Of a stretch of DNA of 64,000 nt, positions 34,065 through 46,992 are shown piece after piece. A model generated the notes under the pieces. It worked only from the letters and a program-made list of their open reading frames with translations, was not told the origin of the DNA and searched no databases. Each line of letters starts with the position of its first letter. Position 1 is the stretch's first letter. The position numbers and the translations under genes are program-made. The DNA comes from Lathyrus oleraceus (Eukaryota; Streptophyta; Magnoliopsida; Fabales; Fabaceae). The DNA is taken from contig NC_066585.1 in the NCBI RefSeq assembly GCF_024323335.1, forward strand, positions 340,505,346 through 340,569,345. Reading direction: 5' to 3'.

Positions 34065-37000
34065 ACCACAGGTCCATGAGTTAGGAGAAACAAGTTTCCT
34101 GTTTAGGTTTTTTCTTTATTAATGTCTTATTTACAATGATGTGTATAAAGTCCAAATGGATACAAACCAAATGAAAAAATCACAAATAAAATGATATGGG
34201 GTGCTAAATATAAAGTATAAAGTAAACGGCATAAAGTAAGTGACATTTGAGGTAAAAGTTAATACAATAAAGTGTTAGTAATCAAAGATGAAAGATGGTT
34301 TGGTCATTTTTGGAGAACACTCAATTATTCACTTACAAGAATGAAAATATGAACGTATACATCATTTATGAGAAGGGCTCAAACTTGGATAAAATCATGC
34401 CACTAGCTCTCACAAATGGAAAAGGACCAACATTTTCACACAATACCATGAGGAATAGGAGATTTAAAATCTCACTTATAAAATGCCTTTGCTTTTGGGA
34501 CAAATTTAGCTATAAGTTAAACAATCGTAGTTGGACTTATGTAGAAGTCACAACTATCTGAGGCTGGTCAATAATAATGTTTGTGTTAATACATGCCACA
34601 AAAAAAAAACAAAGGGGATGATCAAGCACAAAGGCTAGGAGGATGGTCCATTACTTTAATCCACACTTCATGACACTTAGGACAACCTTATGCCTCAATC
34701 CAAAGTACCTTAAATGATCCATGATCAATTAGTAGGTATATTTGAGATGATGAAAGTTCATCAAGCACCAATCCACACATCATGAACAAGATGGACACAA
34801 GTCATCCAATTGATCAAAGGGAAAGGAAAGAGATGAAGAATAAAGGGACAAGAGAGGTCACACCCAAATTGGACCAAAAGTTTGATCAAGTCATCATCAA
34901 AATCAATCATCCATTTTGGTGGATTAGGGTTTTCACCCCATCAACACCCAAGATCAATTGAGTTTGATGAGACTTGAAGTTGAAACCATCATGATCCAAG
35001 GCCAACAGAAGTTCACAAGGGTTCACAAATATAAAATGCAATTAAATGAAATAAAAATGCATCTAAAGTATTTTTGAATGAATTTTTAAAATAGAAATAA
35101 AGTGAAAAATCTATAAAGTCCTTCAAAACACCAAATAAATGGCCAAGAAAATTATGAAAGGTTGAAATAAAATAAGAAGCATATAATAAAATTTTCAGAA
35201 TTTACAAATGCAGAAAAATATTTTTAAACCAATTAAAAAAATGAGAAAATAGAAAATTGATGAAAAATAGAAAATGAGTGAAATAAAATGTGAAAAATAA
35301 AAATCAGATGAAGAAAAATAAAAGAGAATTTTAGAAATTATTTTGGGATATTTTGGATGAAAAATGGAATTACTATAAATTTTAAAAGCAAAAACCAATT
35401 AAAAATAATAAAAGAAAAAGAATAAAAACCAGAAAAAATACGGAGCGTTGGATCACGCCTCATTAACTGACGTGGCAGATCCAACACTCCATATGTTAGA
35501 GAACACGATGGAACGCGTTGCAAGCCAAACACAAGATCCAATTTTAATCCAACCAATCAGAACATTTCGTTCCTCCAACGTATCTGACCAAACTCAGATA
35601 ACCTGAGAAAGCTTCGGTCGTCTTCTCCGATGAGCTCTCACCAGAGTTTCATCGTTTGGTAAATTCAGAATACAGGACCACTACCATTGTGATCCTCTTC
35701 TCATCCCGAATTCAACCTTATGCCTCAAGTTCATTTATTTAAATCGAGCAAAGGGAATTTCAAAGAAGTTTCAGAAACAAGCAAGCCATGAAAAATAAAA
35801 TTAAATGATGAACACGATCAATCAACACCAGATAAGTTAGGGGAAATCTTCAGAGAATGAAGGACTACATTGTGGTAACTTGTTTTAGTTCAAATGATGC
35901 TCAAAACTACCTTGTCCAAATGGTTAACAGAAGTTGATGAAGCTTGATCTGGTTAGAGCACTTCAGAAGATCTCAGAGCTTGGGAATTATTGTAAAAGTT
36001 TTAGAGGATGTCGAAGATGCTAATGGAATCAAATTATTAGATTCAAACAAGCTGAAACTCAAAACACGATAGTTGAATTTTCTGGGGGGAAATTCAAGTT
36101 GTAGCAGAGATTTCTTGGCTCTCCAAAGATTGGAAATGAATGTAACAACTCCCTCTATTTATAGGGAATGCGATTGGATGCAAATGCATGTGAAATGATG
36201 CAGAATTCGTGCAAAAGTAATTTGATTAGAGTGTGAGAAAAGTGTGATTTGAAACTCCTAAAAACACAGCCAAATGATGCATTTTAAGGTTCAATTAACT
36301 TCTGGAGACTTGGATAAACATGTTTAGGTCCAAAACACATGCTAATTTGGCTTGGAATTGAGATTAGTGAAGTTCAAAACTCGTGCAATGGCAATTTCTA
36401 TAGTTGCAAGTCACCATGTTCAACCCAATCGGGCACCCTACTCAGGAGGCTTTTTAATCGCATTATTTTTGCAAAGTGTTATCATCACGGCAAAGATTAC
36501 GATGTGCCAAGAAAGGTTTCATTTGGAAGATTGAGCACAGAGTTATGTTATGTTGAAGTTGGCATGAAAAATTGATCATATAACTTAGAAAAAATTGAGT
36601 GCTTCATGTATGAAAATGACCTGTAATGTCTCAATGAGTTCCATGGTTTTCCAAGCAAATTCTGACCTTGGTCCTTGAAGCAAACTTGTAGAGGGTATCA
36701 CAAATGATATTGTGAAAAAGGAATAAGCCTCATATGTTGAAAAATGAAGATGTTATGCTCTTTTAAAGTTGGGGAAAAGTCACTTGAAAATAGGTCAAAT
36801 TTCACTAAGTCCACAAATGACCTATAATGTCTCCAAACTTTTGATGATCCTCCAAGCATAATTCGCTCTTGTCATGTAAGAGAAGTTGTAGAGGATATTG
36901 ATAAGAGTCATATGAAAAATTAAGCATTCAAAAATATTGAGAATTGAAGGAGTTGTGATCTTTGGAACTTTGACTTCAAATGGTTGACTTTTAGTCAAAC

Positions 37001-37431
37001 CTCTTGGAACAAGCTTGAGTACTTCGATTTTCCTTGCATTTCAAAGCACATGGATGATCCTATGACCTCGGGATAAGGTTTCCTTGATTTCCTCTTAATT
37101 AAATTGCTCAAAGCTTGAAGTTTCTTGTTGAAGAAGGCATGGAAATAAACACGTGAACCTTTGACTTAATTTGAGAGACTCTTAATTGAAAAGCCCTACC
37201 TTGCAAAATAAACTTAAGGGAAAAAGACATTTTTTATATTTTGATTAGTGGTTAGATAATCAATTAATCATGTAAATACAAAGGTAAAACAAACCAATAA
37301 AAAGGTGCTTGGTGATCTCTGCAAGAAGCAAAGCTTAAGGATGAGAGGGAGAGGAACCAAGAAGTGGCCTTGTTTATGTGCAAATGATGCAAATGATATG
37401 TGAGATCTTAGGGTTAATAATTAGGGTATGA
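34065..37431 (-). mobile_element. Partial Tat LTR (v), diverged
   Basis: It aligns in patches with the right Tat LTR: 34300-34560 with 23650-23930 (GGAGAACACTCAA, GAAGGGCTC, ACACAATACCATGAGGAAT), and 35580-37430 with the later part. It ends near 37431 at words complementary to CATACCCTAATTATTAACCC, a worn LTR start. About 1.4 kb at the U5 side is missing. Older than the 7475-27116 element. Confidence 0.6.
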
Positions 37432-38933
37432 AATGGAGTCATATGTTCAACAATTTGTTTTTTATCTGTTGGAACTAAAGTAGGAATGGATCGAGGCAAC
37501 CACCAGACCGACATAAAGTATGGGAATGAATACCAACCGTCATGGATGGATCAAGAGACGTTGTAAATGGTTTCTGTCTTTGCTTATAAAGGAGGTTTGG
37601 ACAATGCTCTCACAGAGGTGGGTTACTCCCCTAAACAGAGGTTCTCTTTATGAAGGATGATAAGAAGTTATGTAGAAAACATGAAATATGTGTAATCCTT
37701 TTCCATAAATGTTTATTTTCCAATATAGGGCTTCGAGATGGGATTTCTCAACCACATGGAAATTTCCCCTTCGCAATTGCATCCTGTGTGATAAGCTTAT
37801 GTAAAAGTGTTTAAATATTGGTGTTTATATAAAGGCAGAGTTCCATACGTTTTTCTTCTGACTTTCCAATATCCAACGTACCATGGGTAGTTCAAAACGG
37901 GTCAAGTTTCTCTCTCTCTCTCTCTTAAGCATAGTTAGAAGATATTTGACATGTACACTGATAATATGAAAGTTTTAAAGGTATGATACTATTTGGTTAT
38001 TCCTTTCTCTGAGGCTTCACATATAAGTGTCTATGAGGCTCAAACTGGTGTTCCCTTAAGATGTACTGACAAATTTCTAAAATTCTGGTGCTAAACCTAG
38101 TTTTTAGCCGGACAGCGAACCTAAATTCATTTGCATGATGATTTGTCTCAAGATGAAACATATTTTAAGATTAAGTTTATAAATTTATAGGAAGGTCTTC
38201 ATTTTTCCAACAACAGTATTGGATCCTTTGGTTTCGTATCTGGAAAGTGGAAGAAGAGGTATATTCAGATCCACTTGTTGATGGATGCACCTATCAGAGA
38301 GTAGAGGTGTTACATATTTGGTAATGGGGTGGAGAACCTCACTTTTTTTCATTTTTAGTATCATTCATAGTTGAGTGTTCTTATTTTTTTATTTTTTCCC
38401 CATCCATTTGCACAAAAGATATGTTACTTCGAGATAATGCTCCAAATAAGGAGAATGTTGAGAGATATATAATCTTCTTTTGATGATGTGACCATGTTAG
38501 TTTAAGAAGAGATTCATCATTTAGTGTCCTTTATTTATCTGGTTTATTCATCTCTTCATTATCCAATACGGTCTAAAATATGATGTATTCTCTTACTCAG
38601 AGTTAACACAACTTAGATAAGAGGGTATTCTTACAAGCCAATGTGTGAGAATGTGTCTAGGTCAACACTAAGAGAAACTAGTGAAGGTTCCAAAAGAAGG
38701 GCTTCTAATGGTGGTTCTTTACTTGGTGAGACCATCTTCAAGATACCTCTAGACAGAGAGTGAAGTTTGTGGAGGTTGGATCATAGGGAAAGTTCATTCT
38801 CAGACCCAACAAACATGTCTTTGTCATTTCTCATCCGTCTTGGTCCTATAACGGCTAAAGAGCATTGATATATTTTTTTAAAGAAGACTAAACATATTTT
38901 TCGAGCAAGGCCGAAGTGGTTCGTTAGGAAGAG
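37432..38933. other. Unassigned DNA, possible coding debris
   Basis: No family recognised. Short stretches read like protein on plus (for example GSKRRASNGGSLLGETIFKI near 38690-38750) but stops are frequent. A (TC)n run lies at 37910-37925. Confidence 0.25.
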
Positions 38934-39375
38934 ATGGCAGGAATTTCATACCAGATGTGCATGGACTCTACTATCTTGGCTTTCAGAGCAACGAACAATA
39001 GTGAAGTCTTGGCACCAGAGTGCCTCCAAAAGGAAAATGAGAAGCCAAAGGAGCGTCTTGGTACAATTGTTGTTGAGAGGGACATGCTTCTTCATGACCT
39101 TGCAAGGTCGATTAACCTCTTGAGGGAAATGGGTTATGAGGTGCTAGTGTTTGGATACCCCTATTTTGTTGGCTGAGTAAGTGAAGGTGTTGACTCTAAT
39201 ATTAAAGGAGAGGGATACCACCTTAAAGTCAGTCCAAAAGGCATGGTATACCATAGAAACTGCTTTGACCAACATGAATGATGCTTTAGGTTCTTCTCAT
39301 AAGACATTAAGGGAGCTAGAGAAGTCCTTGAGTGAGGTCAATAAAGGGATGAACGAACAAAGAACTTATACTTAG
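38934..39375 (+). pseudogene. Unrecognised coding remnant with coiled-coil character
   Basis: Two abutting open frames shifted by one base (38934-39176 and 39181-39375). Both are rich in leucine, glutamate and lysine with heptad-like spacing (LGTIVVERDMLLHDLARSINL; LRELEKSLSEVNKGMNEQ). Composition and the clean restart suggest a real coding ancestor with one frameshift. No catalytic or binding motif is visible, so I give no function. It could be the C-terminus of a plant transposon protein or a host gene fragment. Confidence 0.35.
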
Positions 39376-39432
39376 TCCACATGAACACAGTGACTTAAAT
39401 CTCAATTCTAGGTGTTATGAATGAAGACTTTG

Positions 39433-39436
<4 letters not shown>

Positions 39437-39496
<60 letters not shown>

Positions 39497-39525
39497 AGAG
39501 AGAGAGAGGGGGGGGGAGAGAGAGA

Positions 39526-39603
<78 letters not shown>

Positions 39604-39629
39604 GAGAGAAAGAGAGAGAAATGCAACAT
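39437..39629. repeat. Compound (TA)n(GA)n microsatellite
   Basis: (TA)n 39437-39493, then (GA)n with a GGGGGGGGGA patch and a few interruptions to about 39620. Second AT-to-GA compound array in the window. It falls in the transcribed leader of the minus-strand LTR. Confidence 0.95.
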
Positions 39630-39681
39630 GGGTTTCACAAAATGAATTTGGACCAGTATCAAATACTTCACTACAAGGGTT

Positions 39682-39691
39682 CTATTTATAG
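39682..39691 (-). promoter_or_regulatory. TATA box of minus-strand Copia-like LTR
   Basis: Minus strand CTATAAATAG followed by AACCCTTGTAGTG; predicted start about 30 bp further left. Confidence 0.6.
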
Positions 39692-39727
39692 CACCATTTA
39701 TATGAGTTGCAAGCTGAACAATTCCAC

Positions 39728-39875
39728 TTAGTACACCATACCTTACAATATGTTGTATTTCACTTAAGTGTGTCATATCTTATAGTGTTCCATATTTTAC
39801 TTAAGTACACCATATCTTATAGTGTTTCTTATTTGACTTAAGTACATTATACCTTACGATGTTCCATATTGCACT
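39728..39875. repeat. Four 37-bp tandem repeats upstream of the TATA box
   Basis: Units at 39728, 39765, 39802 and 39839, each exactly 37 bp, in the form TAAGTACACCATATCTTATA plus 17 bp ending in ATTTNACT. Each junction creates ACTTAAGT. On the minus strand the array lies 37-184 bp upstream of the TATA box. Confidence 0.9.
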
Positions 39876-40839
39876 TAATCGTGTTTTACGGTGGACCATG
39901 TTTTTCTAATTAAAAATAATTCATTTAAAAACCCTATAATCAAATAAGCTTAACTTATTTATTTTTCTCCCATTAATATGTCTTAAGTGTGTAACCATGT
40001 AGGTTCTCGGGATATTAGCCATTATATCAAATCACACCTTTAATATAATCAATAATGCGAGGTATCTAGTAATACATCACTGCTGCCAAAGTCACAAAAA
40101 TATCATATGATATGACAAAATCTTTTTGCAATATAGTTTATGTGTATAATTTCCGTTTTTTCTCATGTCTATAAAGAACACAAGTCATAAACTATGTCAC
40201 CCTTGTACAATTCAATATTGAGGCCTTAGACACTTATCCTGTTACGCAGAATAGAAAAATTCCATCTAGGTAACTCATGTCCCTCAACATGATTTATGAA
40301 ATACCCATCATCCATCTTTATGGTCATCTTGTTACCTACAATTTTTTATTGGAACTAAAGTACTTGACTCGTCATATAGAGTCCATATTGGTTTCACGTC
40401 GAAAGTATGTATACACCAATATCACCTTTAGAATAACTTGTGACACTTGCATAACATTTTATGCAGTATTCTTATGGTGGGTCAATCTAGTATAAATATT
40501 ACTCCTGATATTGATACCTGTGAAGACCTAATAACTCTTTATCCATGATTCCTGAGATATGATCATTAGTCTATCCACATAACAATCTCAATGCTTTAAT
40601 GTTATCCCACTTCACAACAAATATTGGCTACACATACTTTAAGGACAATGTCCTTATGTTTAATGGGGTCTCACAATTAAGTCACATTTAATGCTTCATC
40701 ATACAACCTAGCTATTATAGGGACTTATAACTTTTGAAAGAGAAACACAATAAAGAAATGTCTTATTATTATTAACAGATAATTCAATACAAGTACCATT
40801 TTCAAGTAAACTATTTGGCCTTTAGGGCTTACACAAACA

Positions 40840-41610
40840 CATTCTTGGTGAGAAGACGAACTCATAGGTTATGTACTTATTTTGTACATGTTAGTTGGTG
40901 TTCCTCATGTCTTTGTAAGAATATTTATTATGATTTGAAACTTATTTTCAATTTTCGTTTATTCATATTGTTGTTGTGTTTTTATAGCTCCCATGTTTAA
41001 TTTGAGAGCGGGCATTATTTCATGTTTACTTACATAGTATTTTTCATTGAGTGTTATCACTTTGTTCCTAAGGTTAGCTTCATTGATCTTTGGAATCTAC
41101 CATGAGGAAGTGCTGAGAGGCTTGATTGGACATCTCTGAGGAGCGAGGTTGGTTAATGGTCATCTCCTTTCCCCTTCCCCCAAGTAATGACTTGGTTCTG
41201 AGACTTGCGTGATGCAGCTTTACCTCTTGCACTTTAGAATGGTTAGCTTCCAAGATGTGGGTGAGCCCATATCAGCTTCTTTTCTTTCGAGGTTTGGTGT
41301 CCTTAATCAAAAGAATTTTTGTGGATATATTTGGTTGTAGATATGAAGTTTTTTATCCTGGTGAGAACCTTCCTGGAATTTTATGACGACGACACCAATG
41401 ACTGCTGAATTTGGTGGTAATAAATATCCAAATCTATGATAATGGGGACAAAACTTGAAAACAACTCAAGCATCATCAAGTAGAATACTTAAATTTCAAA
41501 AGAAGTTATTTTATGATAGATGTATTTGGAAAATAATCGTGGAATCCTCAAAGTTGTGAAAGAGAGGAAGTGTAAAAGCTCGCTTGGTCGTGCGTATCTG
41601 AGTCTCCATT
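40840..41610. other. Unassigned DNA left of the outer Ogre/Tat LTR
   Basis: No coding family recognised. The last 20-30 bp (TATCTGAGTCTCCAT at 41596-41610) look like a worn copy of the reverse-complemented Ogre PBS region, which would make the following LTR a 5' LTR and this its internal leader. Confidence 0.3.
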
Positions 41611-42358
41611 TGTCGTACCTCAAAAAATGAGAACACGACCTCGCGAAGCCCAATCACATGCTCGCAGGATGTCTAAATAGAATTGCCACCAAACTTTATT
41701 TATTCCTAGAAAGGAAATGGGAAATAACTATAAAACCCAAGAATGAACGACAATGATAATGGTCGTCGCAATCAAATCAGGATTCGGGAGTCGATTACGC
41801 AGGGGAGAGGTATTAGCACCCCTCACGTCTGTTGTACTTAATGGAAACTGTTAGGTTAGTTGTGCACATTAGTGTTAGATTATAAATATTAGGCTTCTCG
41901 AGTTACTCAGAAGGGAAAGAAGAAATAGGAACAAAAGAAAAGATAAATTATTTTTGGATTTTTTTATTAATGTGCCTGATAAGATTTATAAATCCCGGTC
42001 CTACGTATCTCTAGGTGCAATAGATAACTCAAGGCTTACATAGTTCTGGGTAGAAAATGTTTCTTTGTTGGCCGATTTTAGTGAAAGCTACTTGTTATGT
42101 ATGGTGTATTATGATTGGCTGCATTTCAGGAAAACAAATACGTTGGCCAAGATGTCTTGACTTGTTGGTAAGATATCGTAGCGAGCTCTGTTTCAATTTC
42201 TCTTAACATTTGCAGAAACTTCTGAAAGTGTCTCTGAAGATTTACAAAAACTTCTAAAGATTCTCTATAGTTGTGTTTCATGTATTGTGTGATCCAAGAA
42301 AAGTTTTTTTTAGAAGCAAAGGACAGGTTGTGCTTTGCCTTATTTTTGAAGAAATTAT

Positions 42359-42595
42359 TTGCAGAAACTTATGATATGATTTGTTTCTGCAAAAGATTGT
42401 ACAAATGTCAAAACATTTATAGAAACTTATGATATGATTTGTTTCTACAGAAGGTTGTGCAAATGTCTAAACATTTACAGAAACTTCTTATATGATTGGA
42501 TATGATTTTGCAGAAGATTGTGCAGATGTCAAAACATTTATAGAAACTTCTTATATGAATGGATTTGATTCTATAGAAGATTATGGAGCAATCCT
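42359..42595. repeat. Four 58-63 bp tandem repeats in U3 of Copia C
   Basis: Units at 42359, 42417, 42475 and 42538, starting TTTRYAGAAACTT and ending TGTCAAAACA. The last three-base-different unit merges into unique DNA. The array ends about 45 bp upstream of the TATA box and is also present in the 3' LTR. Confidence 0.85.
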
Positions 42596-42640
42596 TGGAT
42601 CTGCTGTTGATCAAGCCCGAAGGCCACACTTTTTCTAGGG

Positions 42641-42650
42641 CTATTTAAAT
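42641..42650 (+). promoter_or_regulatory. TATA box of Copia C 5' LTR
   Basis: CTATTTAAAT in the context TAGGGCTATTTAAATGACG, equivalent to the TATA position in Copia A and B LTRs. Confidence 0.5.
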
Positions 42651-43199
42651 GACGATTCTAAACCTAAGAAGATAACGAAGTTGCGCTGGAAATTGTCATT
42701 GTTAGGGTTTAGTTGTCGTTGTCATTTGTGATCCAATCTAGTATCTCTTTGATACTTGAATTGGACTTGTTTTATAGAGTTGTAATTGTACTCATGAGCT
42801 TTTAAGAAAGAGTGCATTCGGTTTCATTGGAAGTTTGTCTTATGTTCTTTCATTGTTTTTCAGTTGTTATCATTGTTGTTTGATTGAAGGGAAGTGAGAA
42901 GGGTCTCATATCTAGGAGAGTCTTAGATAGAAATTCCACGGGTAGTGATTAGGTGAGAAGTTTGTAAAACTAAAGGTTGTTTAGAACTTTAAACTAATAC
43001 TAGTATAGTGGATATCCTTCTTGTCTTGGATTCCCCCAGATGTAGGTGAAGTTGCATCGAACTGGGTTAACAATTATTTGTGTTATTTACTTCTTGTTAC
43101 TTACTTGAACACTGTTATTGTTTGTGTTGTGACAATATCCTGATCCTGGTGTCATGACATCGTATATGACATTTGGGATCTACATACCAGAATTTCAGT

Positions 43200-43211
43200 T
43201 GGCATCAGAGC
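43200..43211 (+). other. Primer-binding site of Copia C, one mismatch
   Basis: TGGCATCAGAGC, initiator tRNA-Met type with T to C at the fourth base, two bases after the LTR. Confidence 0.85.
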
Positions 43212-43262
43212 AAGCACCATGTTCTGTTTTGGGTGAGCTCTAGGGAGATATTTTCTAGTACT

Positions 43263-44989
43263 ATGAACAAGAAAGGAGGATTTGTCAATAGACAACCTAT
43301 TCTGGATGGCACCAACTATGATTACTGGAAGGCGCATATGATAACTTTTCTAAAATCTATGGATAGCAGAACCTAGAAAGCAGTTATCAAAGGTTGGTAA
43401 CATCATGTGGTGCAGGACAAAGATGGGAAGGACACAACAAATATGAAGCCTGAAGAGGACTGGTCAAAGGAAGAAGATGAATTTGCTCTTGGAAACTCCA
43501 AATCTTTGAATTCCTTGTTCAATGGAGTTGAAAAATATATTTAGGTTAATAAATACTTGTATTATGGCCAAAGATGCATGGGAAATCCTCAGAACCACTC
43601 ATGAAGGCACATCAAAAGTAAAAATGTCAAGACTTCAACTTCTCACCACCAAATTTTAGAATCTCATGATGAAAGATGATGAATGTATGCATGATTTTAA
43701 CATGAATATTCTTGATATTACCAATTCATAAAGTGCCTAGGGAGAGAATATGTTAGAAGAGAAGCTGGTTAGAAAAATTCTCAAATTGTTGCTTCAGAAG
43801 TTTGACATGAAGGTCACAAATATTGAAGAAGCCCAAGACATTTGCAACATGAGTCTGGATGAGCTTATTGAGTCACTCCAAACTTTTGAATTGGCTATCA
43901 GTGATAGATCTAAAAAGAAGAACAAGAGTATAACTTTTATCTCCAATACTAATGATCAAGAGGGTCAATGTGACTTGGGGACTGATGAAGGAATTTCTAA
44001 TGTCATTGTGCTTCTTGGGAGGAAATTCAATAAGGTGTTGTATAAAATGGATAGAAAGTAAAGACCTGATGTGAAGAACATGACATTCGACATCAGTAAG
44101 AACAATGATTCTCATAGAAAAGCAAGAACAAAAGAAAAGCCCAATCAAGGAAAATGTATTCAGTGTCATGAATGTGAGGGTTTTGGTCACATTAGATCAG
44201 AATGTCCCACGTATCTCAAGAAACAAAATAAGGGCTTGTCTGTTTCTTGGTCTAATGATTCTGAAGGTGAAACTGATGGTGAAACTGCTACGCATGTTAC
44301 AGCTTTCACTGGTAGATATGAATCTGATGAATTATTGTGATGGGGATGTCTCTTATGAAGAATTGTTGCTTCCTACAAAGAGCTTTGTGTCAGAAGTGAA
44401 GAGGTGTGTAAGACAGGAGAAGAGAAAAAAAGAATCATAGCTCAACTAGAGGTTGAAAAAGAGAAACTTTTATCTACTTTCACTGATCTTGAAAATAAGG
44501 TAAATGTATTATCTTCTAAACTTAAAAACATGATCAAACCCATAAGAATGTTGAACAACGGGTCTGATATGCTAGATGAAATTCTTCAAGTTGGAAAAGG
44601 GGCTGGAAACTTAAAAGGTATAGGTTTTAATTACCAATATCAAAATAAACAAGGAAAAACCTTTGTGAAAAAATTTGTTCCTCCAAAAAAGGAGCCTAAG
44701 CCAATGATGTCTAATCATCTGCCTCAACATCGTGCCAAACATCATAATACTCAAATTGGAGGCAAGCTATTACGCTGGAGATGTCATTAATGTGGAGAAT
44801 TTAGTCAAATAAAGCCCTTCTGCTTCAAATTGTATGGCTATCCAAGGCATCCAACACAACCTATGGTTAATCAAGTGGTGATTAAAACCAGAAGGGAGTG
44901 GATACCCAAGCCTGTCATCACTAGTCTTATAGCTCACACCTCTCTTAGAGCTTTAGCTAGAGAATACTGGTACTTTGATAGTGGATGCT
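43263..44989 (+). pseudogene. gag and start of protease of Copia C, broken
   Basis: ATG at 43263, 52 bp after the PBS, begins MNKKGGFVNRQPILDGTNYD, the SIRE-type Gag N-terminus. Stops occur at about 43374, 43541, 43730 and 44059, with a frameshift near 44335. The UBN2-type domain is recognisable throughout (for example KTTNIEEAQDICNMSLDELIESLQTF around 43820). The first zinc knuckle is intact (CHECEGFGHIRSEC, about 44164-44205). The second is broken: TAA at 44788-44790 in place of the residue before its second cysteine, and its histidine reads glutamine. The protease begins at about 44965 with YWYFDSGC, and the solo LTR cuts it directly after this active-site motif. Confidence 0.85.
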
Positions 44990-46992
44990 TGTCTCTACCG
45001 TAAAAAACTGACCATTACGTCAAAAGAAATGACACAGAGTCGCCACCGGGTTTTATTTATTCCTAGAGAGGAAAGGGGAAATGGCCGATAAAACCCTTAA
45101 AAGAAAATAATATATGGATAAGGATTGGTCTCACAACCAAATATTGGTTATGAAGTCGATTACGCAAAGGGAAAGTATTAGCACCCCACATGTCCATGGT
45201 ACTCCATGGGAACCATTTAAGTTGTCTAACATGCATAGGTATTTATCTTTAAGTTGTATCTTTATTATTAGGAAAAATGGGGGAAAGAATGAGATTTTGG
45301 TTTTTTATTATTGTGCTCGCCAAGGATTGGGGCTCTTGTGCCTACGTATCATTCATCAAGGGATAAAGAATCATAGCTCCGTAGTTCGGAGTAGAAAATG
45401 TTTGTGTGTTGGTTGATTTTACCTTGAAAAAGGGTTTTCGGAGTGATGCCCTAAGGCGCAAAAATAAGGTTTGATGAGTTGATGTTGTTTTTAGGTTTTT
45501 TTGAAAAGAAATGTTTTTTGTTAGAATTGCACTAAAGACTATGGGTGGAGGTGAATATTTCAAAAAAACAAACCAAGCGTCTTGTGTCCAAAATACTCAA
45601 AGGAAGGGTATGAAAGCTCTACTTACTCATTCCTTACCACTTAAGGCTCGTGGCATACAATTATAATTGTATTTTTATTATATTTTTTAGTTTGATTACT
45701 AAAATTCCACTTGACGTTGGATCAAGGGTTTATTGCTTATTGATTTTTGAATGGTGACATACATGGATATTTACAAGATAACAAATGCGATAAATAAAGG
45801 GTCTCGTTGTTAGGTAGCCCAAGAGAAAGCCTTGTGTGTGCAAAGTGACTTATGCTAAAAGGTGGATAATGGACTAAAAAGCATGTCTCCCTAGGGTAGT
45901 TCTATGAATGTCATTCTTGCAATAAAAGATCGCAAGTTACAGATGAAAATCCAAACTAGTGCATTGGGTCAAGAATTAGGGAAAGGTCCACATGCAAGGG
46001 TCCTAATTAAATCCTCAAAGTCCCACAATAATCACAGATGAATGCATTCTTTTTATCTTTTGATTTTACCATGTTTTTGTTGTTTTTGATTATGCAATGG
46101 CAATAAGTAAATGACAATTGATAAAGGTGCATGAGAGTTTATATATAATGATAATAAGTATGATGATGGGAGCTTTAAAGTGAATGACAATACAATAAGT
46201 GGAAAACAAAATAAATCACAAGATGATAAATTATGTCAACAATATCAATGGTTAGTGATGAATAGTTAGTGGTGAGTAATCAAATGGCACAAGGTAAACT
46301 ACATAGGGATTATCAATCCACAAGTCAAAGGACTCAAAATATGGCACATTGAGGGATAATTTGTCATTTATGCAAAGTATTAAACATGATCCATGATCAT
46401 CTATCAATAGATATGACTCAAATAAGGTTATACAACCTCAAGTCCATCTATCAATGATTTCAAGAGTGGAAGAGTGTATCACCCAAATAATTACAAGTTT
46501 AAAGGTCAAAAAATGTACAAGATAAACATTCAAGTCCAAGTGTTAATGGTTAGTGGTCAATGGACACAACACAATCAAATAGAATCAACAAATAAGGCTC
46601 AAGTAAGTAGAGGTCTCATATATGCATCAAATGGTTCAAACATGATTAAATAGGGGCAATCTATCAACACGTCAAAGTGTCATGAATGATCCATTGATCA
46701 TTCATTAACATGTTTGAAGTGTTGAAGATTAAGTCAACCCTAAGACCAATTACCATGACCAAATAGAACTTCTTCAACCAATAATCAAACACAAAGGGTA
46801 AAAATGTCCAATTAAAGTGATAAAAAAAATAATGGATAAAATAAAACACAATATTTTGATGAAGTGTATTTACAAACATATTGGGTTTAAAAGAAATAAA
46901 TGAGAAAATAACAAGAATTAAAATGGAAAGAAAAATAAATAAAATAAAATGAAAATAAGAAATAAAAGGTAAAAGAATAAAAAAGAACAATG

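Larger units (their letters stand above)
39420..40839 (-). mobile_element. Copia-like LTR, minus strand
   Basis: The right end read on minus is TGTTTGTGTAAGCCCTAAAGGCC, the kind of start (TGT...GCCCTARAGGC) seen in Angela-like Copia LTRs. Reading left: U3 of about 1.1 kb, four 37-bp repeats, a TATA box, then a leader ending in (TC)n and (TA)n runs. The left end, PBS and target duplication could not be identified. Confidence 0.5.
42093..43197 (+). repeat. 5' LTR of Copia C
   Basis: 1,105 bp, TGTTATGTATGG to ...CCAGAATTTCA. It pairs with 53505-54484. U3 contains four tandem repeats; TATA box at 42641. The end CCAGAATTTCA is the same as in Copia A. Confidence 0.85.

Noticed and set aside
39408..39776. 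122-codon minus frame and 74-codon plus frame over the TA/GA repeat
   Set aside because: Pure translation of microsatellite DNA (SLSLSL, RERERE).
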